Source: Sphingobium sp. (GTDB lineage: Bacteria > Pseudomonadota > Alphaproteobacteria > Sphingomonadales > Sphingomonadaceae). Taken from it: a stretch of DNA of 64,000 bases. Location: contig JAGIAZ010000001.1 of the NCBI GenBank assembly GCA_017744605.1, positions 1-64,000 of the forward strand, given 5' to 3'. Under the pieces are notes generated by a model, which ran no database searches, was not told the DNA's origin, and was given only the letters and a program-made list of their open reading frames with translations. Numbering within the stretch: the first letter of the stretch is position 1; each line of letters starts with the position of its first letter. The position numbers and the translations under genes were made by a program. This document shows positions 43,314-52,477 of this stretch, in pieces.

Positions 43314-46217
43314 TCAGTAGCGGACGCGGACACCCAGGGTGAACCGCCGGCCATACGACCAGATATCCAGCGCCTGATTGCTGAACCGGCCATGCGTGCT
43401 GTAGGTCGAGTTGTTGAGGTTGGTCGCCTCACCAAAGATCGTCGCCCACTTGGTTACGTCATAGCTGGCCGACGCATCGATCTGCAGCTGCTTGTCGACA
43501 TAGACCGGCTCGGCACCATAGACGCCGCCCTGGCCCTGGCCGAGCTGGAGTAGATACTCGTCGCGCCAGTTGACCGCTGCCCGGATCTGGAACCCGTTCT
43601 TGTCATAGAAGCCAACGAAGTTGGCCGACTTGGCAAGCCCGGTGATCGAGAAGCCGCCGCCGACGACATTGGCCTTGTCATAATCGCGGTTCGTGCTCGG
43701 CAGCGTGGCATTGGCCTGGAAGCCGAAGCCGCTGTTGCCGAAGACATGCTGCAGCGCGATTTCGAGACCCTTCACAGTCGCTTCCGGACCGTTGATCTGC
43801 GCGTTGATGCTGAACACCGCCGTCTGGCCCGTGCTCGGATCGACCACACCGTCGATCGGGCCACGGGTCACGCCGCCCACGATGAAGTTGGTGATGTGCT
43901 TCAAGTAACCGTTGATCGCCAGATAGGAGTTGGGTTGATAATACCACTCCATGCCGAGATCGAAATTGTCCGAGAGATAGGGCTTCAGGTCCGGGTTGCC
44001 GCCACTTGCCGAGAGGCTGCCGACCCGCATCGTGCCCACATTGACCGTGGGACGAAGGCTGGCGAGGCCGGGGCGGGTGAGCGTGCGGGACGCACCGGCG
44101 CGCAACACCAGATTGGGTGTGATGGTCAGCTTCGCGTCGATGCTCGGCAACAGGAAGCTGTAGTCCGATTTCTTCGCGATAAGCGTCGTTGCCGAATAGC
44201 CATCATGTGCCGGCCCGAGAGCCGGGTCGGGCTGGATCAGCGTGGGATCGCCAGCCGGGATTGAGAGGCCGAGCAGGCGGCGACCGATCGCCGTTGTCGA
44301 AAGGTGCGTGCTCTCGTTGCGGATGCCCGCCGCGATGGTGAACGGCATGCCGGCGATTTCGGTCTCGAACTTGGTCTTGAACCAGACCGACCAGGTCTTT
44401 TCGTGCACCTCGAGCACACTGCCCGGGTTGAACGAAGGCGCAACCGAGCCACCGCTCGCTTCGAGCAGCTTGTACACGGCATAGGGATCATAGACGAAGA
44501 AGCCCGGCGCAAGATTGCCCGAATAGCCGGGGATGAAGCCGTTCGTACCGACCGTGCCCTGATAGACGCTGGCTGGCAGCGGGCAGATGCCGCCGCTGGG
44601 ACCACCGGTGCGGCCCGAACAGGTGCCATAGCCCGAACGGCTGGCGAACACGCCGTTGGTGAAGGTGCTATCGGACTGCTGGTACAGCTTGTCGTCGATA
44701 TACTGGCCGCCCAGCTTGGCGCTGAACCCGCCGTCATCCCAGCCGATGGCCGCGCGATACTGCTTCACCGTGTCGTAATTATAGTTGGTGCCGCGCACGA
44801 TGACGTGCGAGCCGACAACCGAGGTGTCGAGGAAGCGACTGACGTTTCCAACCGGGCCGATGTCGTGCATCTGCGGCAGATAGTCGGCGCTCGGACCCAG
44901 GATGGTCACGCCGGTATTGGCGCCCAGCACGGTGGTGGGACCATTGGTGCCGCCATAGCCGATGTCCATGCTGTCGTTATAGCCGCCCTTGCTCGGATTG
45001 CGGGTGGCGCGGGCAAACGAGGCATCGGCCGCGAATGTCAGATGCTCCATCAGATCGATCTTCAGGTTCGCGCCGACCTGATTGGATTCATACACGTTGC
45101 TGGACCGGTTTGCATTGAAGTCCATCGGCGTGCCGAATTGGTTAAAGTCGACCACGGTGCCGTTGGCATCCAGCTTGACGTTGCGGAGGTCGCCGCCGTT
45201 GAACCAGGCCGCATAGCCATAGGTTTCGCTGCGCACGGTCTGACGGCTGAAATTGTCGTCAATGGTCAGCAATACCCTGTCCGTCGGCTGCCATTGGACC
45301 GCGATGCGACCGTCGATGCGCTCGTCATGGGTGGTCGCCTGGTTGATGCCCATCTGCTGCGGCGCCCAGGCCGCCGTGCCGGTGCGTGCAGTGTCGGTGG
45401 GGGTGCAGGTGGTGGTGAGCTGACACTGGAGCACGCCCAATGTGGTAACGCCGCCGACCTGACCTTGCTGGCCGATCCAGCCCGGGATGAATACCTGGTT
45501 CGATTTGGTGTCGCGGCGGGTATAGGAAACGCTGCCCAGCACGCCGATCGTGTCGTCCGCGAAGGTATTGGAGAGCAGCAGCCCGGCGGTCGGTGTGATG
45601 CTCTTGTCGCGCGATTGCAGCGAGCCCGAGACCGATGCGGCCGCCCGGAAACCGGAGCGATCGAGCGGCTTGGGCAGCGAAATGTCGATCGTGCCGCCGA
45701 TGGCGCTGGTGGAAAGCTCGACGTCCGGTGTCTTGTAGACACTCAGGCGACCCACGAAGTCGGAGCCGACCGTGGTGAAGTCGATGCCGCGGCCGCCGGT
45801 GGCAGTCGAGAGCTGGCGGCCGTCATAGAGCGTGCGCACGAAGTCGCCGCCGAAACCGCGGATGCTGACATCGGTGGCGTCGCCGCGCGAACCGGAGCGC
45901 TGGATCGCGATGCCAGGCAGGCGCTGAAGTGCCGATGCGACGTTCGAATCCGGGAATTTGCCGAGGTCTTCGGCCGAGATCACGTCAAGGACGCCCGAGG
46001 ATTCGCGCTTGATGTCCAGGTTGCGCTGGAGCGAGGCGCGAATGCCAGTGACGATGATCTCTTCATTGTCCTTGGCGTCGGCGGCGCTCGTTGCGGATTG
46101 CGCGACGGACGGTGCGGCGACGACCAGCCCGATGGCGCTGGGCGCGCAGAGCAACGTCCGCCTGAGCAGCCCGCGCCGCTTCAGGTCTTGATCGAACTTT
46201 GGCCCGGCAATTTTCAT
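43314..46217 (-). CDS. TonB-dependent receptor for xylan-type oligosaccharides
   Basis: 967 residues. The start MKIAGPKFDQDLKRRG (46217) has GGAGGGG five bases upstream; the signal peptide ends near APSVAQ. The plug begins with a TonB-box-like EEIIVTGIRASLQRN, then DVISAEDLGKFPDSNVASAL and IRGFGGDFVRTLYDGRQLS. The barrel ends RRFTLGVRVRY with a terminal aromatic residue. It belongs to the Caulobacter/Xanthomonas-type oligosaccharide receptors, and there is no SusD partner. It imports oligosaccharides through the outer membrane using TonB-ExbBD energy. It is divergent from sapC, with a LacI-type operator between them. Confidence 0.93.
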   Translation of the reverse strand: MKIAGPKFDQDLKRRGLLRRTLLCAPSAIGLVVAAPSVAQSATSAADAKDNEEIIVTGIRASLQRNLDIKRESSGVLDVISAEDLGKFPDSNVASALQRLPGIAIQRSGSRGDATDVSIRGFGGDFVRTLYDGRQLSTATGGRGIDFTTVGSDFVGRLSVYKTPDVELSTSAIGGTIDISLPKPLDRSGFRAAASVSGSLQSRDKSITPTAGLLLSNTFADDTIGVLGSVSYTRRDTKSNQVFIPGWIGQQGQVGGVTTLGVLQCQLTTTCTPTDTARTGTAAWAPQQMGINQATTHDERIDGRIAVQWQPTDRVLLTIDDNFSRQTVRSETYGYAAWFNGGDLRNVKLDANGTVVDFNQFGTPMDFNANRSSNVYESNQVGANLKIDLMEHLTFAADASFARATRNPSKGGYNDSMDIGYGGTNGPTTVLGANTGVTILGPSADYLPQMHDIGPVGNVSRFLDTSVVGSHVIVRGTNYNYDTVKQYRAAIGWDDGGFSAKLGGQYIDDKLYQQSDSTFTNGVFASRSGYGTCSGRTGGPSGGICPLPASVYQGTVGTNGFIPGYSGNLAPGFFVYDPYAVYKLLEASGGSVAPSFNPGSVLEVHEKTWSVWFKTKFETEIAGMPFTIAAGIRNESTHLSTTAIGRRLLGLSIPAGDPTLIQPDPALGPAHDGYSATTLIAKKSDYSFLLPSIDAKLTITPNLVLRAGASRTLTRPGLASLRPTVNVGTMRVGSLSASGGNPDLKPYLSDNFDLGMEWYYQPNSYLAINGYLKHITNFIVGGVTRGPIDGVVDPSTGQTAVFSINAQINGPEATVKGLEIALQHVFGNSGFGFQANATLPSTNRDYDKANVVGGGFSITGLAKSANFVGFYDKNGFQIRAAVNWRDEYLLQLGQGQGGVYGAEPVYVDKQLQIDASASYDVTKWATIFGEATNLNNSTYSTHGRFSNQALDIWSYGRRFTLGVRVRY

Positions 46218-46581
46218 AAATCCCCTCCACTCAATTGTCGCTGATTCCGAAAGCCGGTTTGCCGGCCCGGATATTGTCCGAAGCAGCCATTTGCTGCCGC
46301 GGCTAAACATGATGTGGATAGAGTGGTCCCTTGATGGCGTGATGGGGCACGCCTACACCCTCTCCAGACATCTTGTTCCTTTGTTGGGTTGAACAGTAAC
46401 CACAAAAGGTAGCGCTATCAAGAATAATTTATCTGTGTAAATAGAAAGGCGACTTCGGTTCGCTGTCGCGGCGCGCAGTCGCTGGATTTGTGGATGACGG
46501 GCGTGAAAAATGTGGCGATGAAGGCCCCGGGCTCGGGGTGAAAAACGGCCACGATAATGTTTTTAGGAGGGAAACTGCGTC
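46218..46581. promoter_or_regulatory. Divergent promoter region of the TonB receptor and sapC genes
   Basis: 364 bases. It holds the LacI-type operator at 46408-46419 and, on the minus strand, a predicted promoter TTTACA (46436-46441), 17 bases, ATAGCG (46413-46418), whose -10 lies inside the operator. The resulting leader of the receptor mRNA is about 190 bases and I see no riboswitch in it. AGGAGG at 46564-46569 is the Shine-Dalgarno sequence of sapC. Confidence 0.6.
46408..46419. promoter_or_regulatory. LacI-family operator, TonB receptor/sapC region
   Basis: GGTAGCGCTATC, one base from a perfect palindrome and identical to the site at 56150-56161. It overlaps the predicted -10 of the receptor promoter, so it should repress the receptor when sugar is absent. 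Confidence 0.75.
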
Positions 46582-47271
46582 ATGGAAGCAACAATGGAGA
46601 TTCTCGACGCCCAGGCGCATCGCCATTTGCGGTTGCGGCCCGTTTCCCCTTCGCTGCAGCATTTTGTCGTAGTGGTGCCTTCGGAATTTCCGTCTGCAGC
46701 CGCTATTTGTCCGATTCTTTTTGCCAAGGATCCCGAGACCGGGCGCTTCTATGCGGGCGCACTGTTCGGTTTCAAGGCGGGCGAGAATCTGCTGACCGAC
46801 TCGGAGAATGGGGTGGCGCCATTCCGTCCGCTGGAGCAGCAGCGCGAGGGGTTCTTCATTTCCGGTGACAGCATCGCTATCGATCGCTCCAGTCCGCGGA
46901 TCAGCGAAATGGCTGGCGATCCGCTGTTCGAGGAGGATGGCGGACCAACCCAGGCGACTCGGCAGATTCAGCGCATATTGGGCTTGCTGCACGCCGGGCT
47001 GGCCGAGGGCGAGCGCTTCATTGCAACGTTGACCGGGCACAAGCTGATCGAACCGGTCGATATTTCGCTGCGCTTCGACGATGGGGAGAGGGTGGATCTT
47101 GTCGGGCTATATACGGTCAGCCTCGATCGGCTCCATGCGCTGGACGATGTGGCGGTGCTGTCCCTGTTTCGGAGCGGTGACCTGCAACTTGCCTATTGCA
47201 TCGCCGGCTCTCTCAAGCAGGTCGGCATGCTGGCAGACCGGCGCAACCGTCTTCTTACGCGCGGCGCCTGA
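46582..47271 (+). CDS. SapC family protein
   Basis: 229 residues without a signal peptide. Family features are the N-terminal HFVVVVPSEFPSAAAICPILFAKD, then GALFGFKAGENLL, ATLTGHKLIEPVDISL and the C-terminal SLKQVGMLADRRNRLL. SapC-like proteins were first noted with surface-layer proteins, and their molecular role is unknown. In sphingomonads they accompany TonB receptors, tryptophan-halogenase-like proteins and cupin-like proteins, as here. The stop codon lies four to nine bases before the start of the cupin-like gene, so the two are co-translated. The ATG at 46582 follows AGGAGG by 12 bases. Confidence 0.88.
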   Translation: MEATMEILDAQAHRHLRLRPVSPSLQHFVVVVPSEFPSAAAICPILFAKDPETGRFYAGALFGFKAGENLLTDSENGVAPFRPLEQQREGFFISGDSIAIDRSSPRISEMAGDPLFEEDGGPTQATRQIQRILGLLHAGLAEGERFIATLTGHKLIEPVDISLRFDDGERVDLVGLYTVSLDRLHALDDVAVLSLFRSGDLQLAYCIAGSLKQVGMLADRRNRLLTRGA

Positions 47272-47280
47272 GAGGTGGAG

Positions 47281-48297
47281 GTGCAGGCTGACGATCTGGA
47301 GATCGATGGCGCAGGCTTCGCCGATATGGCCGCGTTTCGGAGCCGCGTCGTCGACCAATGTCGGCCGGCGGTCCTGCGCGGGCTCTGCGCGGATTGGCCG
47401 GTCCAGAAGGTCGCGGCGCAGTCGCCTGACGCACTGAGCGCCTATCTGGGCCGGTTCGCGACAGATCGCCCGGGCGAGGTCTTTCTCGGCGATCCCGCCA
47501 TTGCCGGGCGCTATTTCTATGGCGACACCTTAGGTGGCTTCAATTTCAAGCGGCGCGACATGCCGCTGCGGGAAGGGCTGGCCTTGATCTTCGACCGGGA
47601 GCGCACGCCGGGCGACGGCACGGCCTATATGGGGTCGTTGCCCGTCAGCAGCTACGTGCCGGGCTTCGAGCGGGAGAACCGGCTGCCGTTTCTCTCCGCA
47701 GACATCGCCCCCCGCCTCTGGGTCGGCAATGCCTCTTATGTCGGCTGTCATTATGACACATTCGACAATCTTGCCTGTGTTGTGGCCGGGCGGCGTCGCT
47801 TCACGCTGTTTCCACCGGAGACGGTGGCCGACCTTTACGTCGGCCCGATCGATCGCACCTTGTCCGGGCCGCCGGTCAGCCTGGCAGCCGCCGCTCCCGT
47901 CGGTGATCCGCGTTATCCGCGTTTCGAGCGTGTGCGCGAGAGGGCCATTGTGGTCGATCTGCTGCCGGGGGATGCCCTCTATCTGCCCAAGCTGTGGTGG
48001 CATCAAGTCGAGGCGCTGGAGCCTCTCAACGTCCTGGTCAACTATTGGTGGGACGCCTTTTCTTATGGCGTGGATGCCCCAATGACCGCCATGCTGCTGG
48101 CGATGATCGCTATTGCCGAGCGGCCGGACATGGAGCGGGCTGCCTGGCGGGCCTTCTTCGATCATTATGTTTTCCGGCCTGATGGGCATCCGCTCGCGCA
48201 TCTCGATCCGGAGGAACATGGCGTTCTCGGGCCGTTCAACAAGGGGAATTACGGCCGCATTCGCGCGATGGTGATGCAGCAACTGCGCGGCGGGTAG
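47281..48297 (+). CDS. Cupin-like (JmjC-type) domain protein
   Basis: 338 residues of the cupin-8/JmjC fold. The iron-binding HxD is in VGCHYDTFDNLACVVAG, the second metal His in LPKLWWHQVEAL, and the sheet is closed by LNVLVNYWWD. Relatives are Fe(II)/2-oxoglutarate hydroxylases acting on proteins or small molecules, and the retained HxD...H triad suggests an active enzyme. The start is a GTG: 47281 has GAGAGG five bases upstream, and GTG 47275 is the alternative. No signal peptide. It forms a set with SapC, the TonB receptor and the halogenase-like enzyme. Confidence 0.85.
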   Translation: MQADDLEIDGAGFADMAAFRSRVVDQCRPAVLRGLCADWPVQKVAAQSPDALSAYLGRFATDRPGEVFLGDPAIAGRYFYGDTLGGFNFKRRDMPLREGLALIFDRERTPGDGTAYMGSLPVSSYVPGFERENRLPFLSADIAPRLWVGNASYVGCHYDTFDNLACVVAGRRRFTLFPPETVADLYVGPIDRTLSGPPVSLAAAAPVGDPRYPRFERVRERAIVVDLLPGDALYLPKLWWHQVEALEPLNVLVNYWWDAFSYGVDAPMTAMLLAMIAIAERPDMERAAWRAFFDHYVFRPDGHPLAHLDPEEHGVLGPFNKGNYGRIRAMVMQQLRGG

Positions 48298-48385
48298 TCG
48301 ATTTACTCTAGTTATAAAAATCGGTGCCGTCCCTCGACAGGACTCGAGTTCTCCCGATCATTCTTGAAAATGCCTATCGAATCAG

Positions 48386-48410
48386 ATTCAAAAATGGTTC
48401 AATTTTGAAT
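48386..48410 (+). promoter_or_regulatory. AT-rich inverted repeat upstream of the esterase-GH27 operon
   Basis: ATTCAAAA (48386-48393) and TTTTGAAT (48403-48410) around nine bases, within the 188-base AT-rich gap before the CE1-type esterase. It could be an operator or the promoter of the esterase-GH27 pair. It does not match the TAGCGCTA palindrome. Confidence 0.35.
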
Positions 48411-48485
48411 TAAATAATCAGATAATATAGCTGGACCGGCCTCTTGTTGCCTACAAGTCTGGCGAGACATGGGGAGATGAGGACG

Positions 48486-49565
48486 ATGAGAGCATGGAAG
48501 AGTCTTGCGTTGATCGCCGGCATCGGGGCGATCATGCCCCTTGCGGCTGTGCAGGCGCAGATGGAGACGGCAGCGCCGGCCGCTGTGCCTGGTGCGCCGA
48601 AAGTGACCGTCCAGCGGATCAAGGTCCATTCTGCGGCCATTGCCGGCAATCTGGAAGGGGAGGCGGCGGATCGCGACGTGATCGTGGTGCTGCCGCCCGG
48701 CTATACGGCAAATCCGAAGCGCCGCTATCCGGTCATCTATGCTCTGCACGGCTATTCGATCGGCGCGGAGCAATGGATCAAGGAAATCCATGTTCCGCAG
48801 GTCGTCGAGGGCGCGTTGGCCAAAGGCGCGAAGGAGATGATCCTCGTCTTTCCGGACAGCAAGACCGTGCATAATGGCTCGATGTACTCGAGTTCGGCGA
48901 CGACGGGCGACTTCGAGCGCTTCGTCTCGCATGATCTCGTCCAATATGTCGACAACCACTATCGCACCCTTGCCGACCGGCGCAGTCGCGGTCTGGTCGG
49001 TCATTCCATGGGCGGTTACGGCGCGACGCGGATTGGCATGAAGCACGCGGATGTCTTCGGCGCGCTGTATATCATGAGCCCCTGTTGTCTCTCGGCGCGC
49101 GACGCGTTCGGCATGGACGAGGCGAGTCTGGCGCAAGTTGCGGCGATGAAATCACCCGCGGACTCTGTCAGCCTGCCGTTCGCCGTGCGTGCCCAGCTTG
49201 CCGTCGGCGCGGCCTGGTCGCCCAATCCGAAGAAGCCGCCTCTCTATCTCGATCTCCCCGCTGGTGATGACGCGCAGCGCAAAGCCGTGCTGGCGAAGTG
49301 GGCGGCCAATGCCCCGCTCGCCTTTGTCGACCAGCATATCGGGGATCTGCGGCGCTACGCGGCGATTGCCATGGACGTGGGCGATCAGGACGGGCTGAAG
49401 ACGGATACGGAGACGCTGCACAAGGTGCTGGAGAGCTACGGCATCGCCAATAGCTTCACCCTCTATCAAGGCACGCATACCAGCCATGTCGCTTTCCGCT
49501 TTCAGGACTATGTACTGCCCTTCTTCAGCGCCCATCTGGCGACGGGCGCCGTCGCGAAGAAATGA
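48486..49565 (+). CDS. CE1-type esterase (esterase D/feruloyl or acetylxylan esterase family)
   Basis: 359 residues with a signal peptide (1-25, cleaved at AVQAQ). ATG 48486 is nine bases after GGGGAG. It has the alpha/beta hydrolase fold with YPVIYALHGYS (oxyanion region), nucleophile Ser in VGHSMGGYGATR, an acidic residue in DVGDQDGLK, and catalytic His in GTHTSHVAFRFQDY. It would remove feruloyl or acetyl groups from xylan side chains in the periplasm or outside. Its stop overlaps the GH27 start by four bases (ATGA). Confidence 0.85.
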   Translation: MRAWKSLALIAGIGAIMPLAAVQAQMETAAPAAVPGAPKVTVQRIKVHSAAIAGNLEGEAADRDVIVVLPPGYTANPKRRYPVIYALHGYSIGAEQWIKEIHVPQVVEGALAKGAKEMILVFPDSKTVHNGSMYSSSATTGDFERFVSHDLVQYVDNHYRTLADRRSRGLVGHSMGGYGATRIGMKHADVFGALYIMSPCCLSARDAFGMDEASLAQVAAMKSPADSVSLPFAVRAQLAVGAAWSPNPKKPPLYLDLPAGDDAQRKAVLAKWAANAPLAFVDQHIGDLRRYAAIAMDVGDQDGLKTDTETLHKVLESYGIANSFTLYQGTHTSHVAFRFQDYVLPFFSAHLATGAVAKK

Positions 49566-51481
49566 GTGCCCGCGTGCGTCGTCGGGTGGGGAAGTGCGGT
49601 GCGCTCGTCACGCTCATGGCGCTGGCGACCGCTGCCGGCGCGCAGCCCATAGCCGATCCGTTGGCGGCGACCGGGCGCTGGAGCGTCTATGCGCATGGGA
49701 ATGCGCCGCTGCCGCCGATGGGCTGGAACAGCTGGAACGCCTTTACCAGCGACATCGACGAGGACAAGCTGATGGCTTCCGCGCGGGTCATCGTGGAGAG
49801 CGGGCTGGCGGCGAAGGGCTATCGCTACATCGATATCGACGATGGCTGGTGGCTGAAGCGGCGCGCGTCGGACGGGCGGATGCTCATCCGCACCAGCACA
49901 TTCCCCTCGGCGGCCACGGCGGATGGCAACACCAGCTTCCGGTCATTGACCGACCGGCTGCACGCCATGGGGCTGAAGGCGGGGATCTATTCCGATATCG
50001 GCCGCAATTCCTGCGGTCAGGTGTTCACCTCCACTTTCCCCAACCAGCCCGAAGGGAGTGTGGCGGAGCGGGAGGTGGGGCTTTATGGCCATGTCGATCA
50101 GGATATCGCGCTCTATTTCGCGGAGTGGGGCTTCGATCTGATCAAGGTGGATGCCTGCGGCATTCGCGGTCTGCCCGCGAGTGATCCCAGAGTGCGTGCC
50201 GGCCAGTATCGTGCGCTCGATCCGCTGATCGACGTTGACTCGCTCGGCCGTACGAAGGTCGCGGCGGTCCGCGCTCTGTATGAGGAGGTCGGTCAGGCCC
50301 TGGTGCGCCACAATGTCGACAATGACTATGTGTTTTCGCTCTGCCTCTGGGGTTCGGCGGATTCGCGCGCATGGTCGAAGGCGGTCGGCAATATGTCGCG
50401 CACCAGCGAGGATATCTCGCCGACCTGGAACCGCATGCTGCACAATCTCGACAGCGTCGCGCATCGTCCGCTCTATGCGCATCCCGGCTCCTGGAATGAT
50501 CCGGACATGCTGTTCGTCGGCACGGGAGAGTTCGACATGGCGCATCCCGTGGAGGCGCGTTCGCACATGGCGCTCTGGGCTATGGTCAATGCGCCGCTGA
50601 TGATCGGCTTCGATCTGCGCAAGGCGTCGCCTGACTTGCTGGCCATTCTCGGTAACCCGCAGGTCATCGCGCTCAACCAGGATCCGGCGGGAAATCAGGC
50701 CGTGCTGGCGTATGATTCGGACGATGTGCAGATCTTCGTGAAGACATTGGCGAGCGGCGACAAGGCGGTTGCCGTGCTCAACCGGACGGCAACGGCGACG
50801 GAGGCTATGCTGACGGCCGATCACCTCAAATATCTGGCGGACCGGCCGATCACTCTGACCGAGATCTGGCAAGGTAGTGTGCTGACCTTCACCCGGGAGA
50901 GGAAATTCACGCTCAAGCCTCATGAAACGATGCTTTTCCTGGCGAAAGGCGAGCGCCGGCTGGCGAATGGCCAGTTCCTCTCCGAGCAGCCGGCGCGCGT
51001 GAACCCGGCAGTCGATGGCGTTCTCGTGCCTGAGGCCGATCCGCAGGTGCACCGCACCAGCCTGCCATGGCGCGGGACACGGGGCGGCGGCGAGCGTCCA
51101 CAATATGGTGGCTGGGGCGGTGCACGGCTGGATACGACGCCTTATGGGCAGGCGCTGTCCGTAGCCGGTCGGCATTTCGATACCGGACTTGGCATCCTGG
51201 CCAATTCCAGGGTCGAGGTGCGCAATGACGGCTTTCGTCGCTTCGTGACGCAGGTTGGTGTGGATGATTCCGCACGCGGGCGGCAATCGCCGGTCACCTT
51301 CGCCGTCTATGGGGATGGCAAGCTTCTGGCGCGCTCGAAGCCGATGCGAGCCGGGGATGCGGCGCAACGGCTGGACGTGTCCGTCACAGGGACCAAGCTC
51401 ATCGAGCTGATCGCTCGCGCGCCCGCCTGGGAGCGGTTTCCCGATCCGGTGACTTGGGGCGAGGCAGCGCTGCTCCGTTGA
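49562..51481 (+). CDS. GH27 alpha-galactosidase/beta-L-arabinopyranosidase with NPCBM-like domain
   Basis: 639 residues with a signal peptide (about 1-28, GAQP). GH27 landmarks are PPMGWNSWNAFTSDIDED, YIDIDDGWW, GLKAGIYSDIGRNSCG, nucleophile Asp in FDLIKVDACG (about residue 196) and acid Asp in GSWNDPDMLFVG. After the barrel and a beta-sandwich, residues about 490-639 form an NPCBM-like carbohydrate-binding module (FDTGLGILANSRVEV, VDDSARGRQSPVTFAVYGDGK). It releases terminal alpha-galactose or beta-L-arabinopyranose from side chains. It is coupled to the esterase by ATGA and ends seven bases from the convergent GntR gene. Confidence 0.92.
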   Translation: MSARVRRRVGKCGALVTLMALATAAGAQPIADPLAATGRWSVYAHGNAPLPPMGWNSWNAFTSDIDEDKLMASARVIVESGLAAKGYRYIDIDDGWWLKRRASDGRMLIRTSTFPSAATADGNTSFRSLTDRLHAMGLKAGIYSDIGRNSCGQVFTSTFPNQPEGSVAEREVGLYGHVDQDIALYFAEWGFDLIKVDACGIRGLPASDPRVRAGQYRALDPLIDVDSLGRTKVAAVRALYEEVGQALVRHNVDNDYVFSLCLWGSADSRAWSKAVGNMSRTSEDISPTWNRMLHNLDSVAHRPLYAHPGSWNDPDMLFVGTGEFDMAHPVEARSHMALWAMVNAPLMIGFDLRKASPDLLAILGNPQVIALNQDPAGNQAVLAYDSDDVQIFVKTLASGDKAVAVLNRTATATEAMLTADHLKYLADRPITLTEIWQGSVLTFTRERKFTLKPHETMLFLAKGERRLANGQFLSEQPARVNPAVDGVLVPEADPQVHRTSLPWRGTRGGGERPQYGGWGGARLDTTPYGQALSVAGRHFDTGLGILANSRVEVRNDGFRRFVTQVGVDDSARGRQSPVTFAVYGDGKLLARSKPMRAGDAAQRLDVSVTGTKLIELIARAPAWERFPDPVTWGEAALLR

Positions 51482-51487
51482 GCCGCT

Positions 51488-52285
51488 TCAGCTCTGCGGC
51501 GTGCCGTCCAGCATCTTCTGCATGGCTGTGCGCGTATCATCGAGCGCGAGTTGCACGAGCACGCGCATAGCCTCGCTGGCTCCGTCCGCGTCACCTGCGG
51601 CGATCGCCTCGAACACGCGCAGATGGTCCGGCACCGGGTCGCGCGGGAGCGCGCGCAAGCGCTGCTTGAATTGCGTCGTCCAGTTCACGGCCGCGCCCAT
51701 GCTGGCGCTTAGCGTCATCAGCACGGCATTGCCCGTGGCGGCCAGCAGGGCGCTGTGGAAATCCCGGTCCGCCTCGCGGCCCTGCTCGGTCGCCAGCGTG
51801 AAGCGGCGCATCCGCGTCAGTGCATCCTTCATCGCAGCAATATCACTACGGTCGCGCCGCTCGGCAGCAAGGCGCGCGGCTTCCGGTTCGACGATGGCGC
51901 GCAGCTCGAAGAGGTCGCGCACATAGTGCATGTCCGGTTCGCCGCCAAAGGCCCAGGCCAGCACCATGGGGTCAAGCAGGTTCCAGTGGCTGCGGGGCAG
52001 CACGCGCGTGCCGGCCTTGGGGCGGCTCTCAACCAGCCCTTTGGCCGTGAGCACCTGAATGGCCTCGCGATAGGCGCTGCGAGAGACATCCAGCGCCTCG
52101 GCATTCTCCACTTCGCCGGTCAGCCTTTCGCCCGGTGCAATGCGGCCGGAGACGATCGCAGACCCCAGATAATGAGCGACCGCGCCGCGCAGGCGCCGGC
52201 CCGAGCCTTTGGACGAGCGTGGAAAGTCGCTGCCCGGCTCATCGTGGGAAGTGTGCTGATCCGTTATGTCAGGGATGTTGGAAAT
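51488..52285 (-). CDS. GntR-family (FadR subfamily) transcriptional regulator with non-standard start codon
   Basis: The winged helix reads RRLRGAVAHYLGSAIVSGR, then GERLTGEVENAEALDVSRS and YREAIQVLTAKGLVESRPK, followed by the helical FadR-C effector domain with metal-type ligands (RDLFELRAIVEPEAARLAA, ADRDFHSALLAATGN). No ATG, GTG or TTG lies in frame between the upstream TAA and a GTG at 52111, which would delete the first DNA-binding helices. An ATT at 52285, seven bases after GGAGG, gives a full-length 265-residue protein and is the preferred start. It is convergent with GH27 and upstream of nothing obvious; a TTGTCTGACAA palindrome at 18492 is a candidate target. Confidence 0.8.
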   Translation of the reverse strand: MSNIPDITDQHTSHDEPGSDFPRSSKGSGRRLRGAVAHYLGSAIVSGRIAPGERLTGEVENAEALDVSRSAYREAIQVLTAKGLVESRPKAGTRVLPRSHWNLLDPMVLAWAFGGEPDMHYVRDLFELRAIVEPEAARLAAERRDRSDIAAMKDALTRMRRFTLATEQGREADRDFHSALLAATGNAVLMTLSASMGAAVNWTTQFKQRLRALPRDPVPDHLRVFEAIAAGDADGASEAMRVLVQLALDDTRTAMQKMLDGTPQS

Positions 52286-52412
52286 GGTTACGCCTCCGGA
52301 TGCGGCAAGTCCTTAGACATCCGCCAATCCCAAATAACCGGAGTTTTGCCTTTCGCGCAACCGTGGGACCGCTCCCACCCAATTTGTCTCGTCTCGGCAC
52401 GGGCGGCATGAT

Positions 52413-52447
52413 CGCCCCGGTCCGCCGGGATCGGCCGGACCGGGGCG
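52413..52447 (-). terminator. Long hairpin after the GH51 gene
   Basis: A 12-bp perfect GC-rich stem (52413-52424 with 52436-52447) and 11-base loop, 31 bases after the GH51 stop and upstream of the GntR gene. No U-run follows on the minus strand. Confidence 0.5.
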
Positions 52448-52477
52448 CACTCATCGTTCTTCTGTTCGTGCGGGGTG

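Noticed and set aside
44304..46244. 646-codon plus-strand frame opposite the TonB receptor gene
   Set aside because: Low-complexity Ala/Gly/Arg/Val composition and no start signal; the receptor on the minus strand has signal peptide, plug and barrel end.
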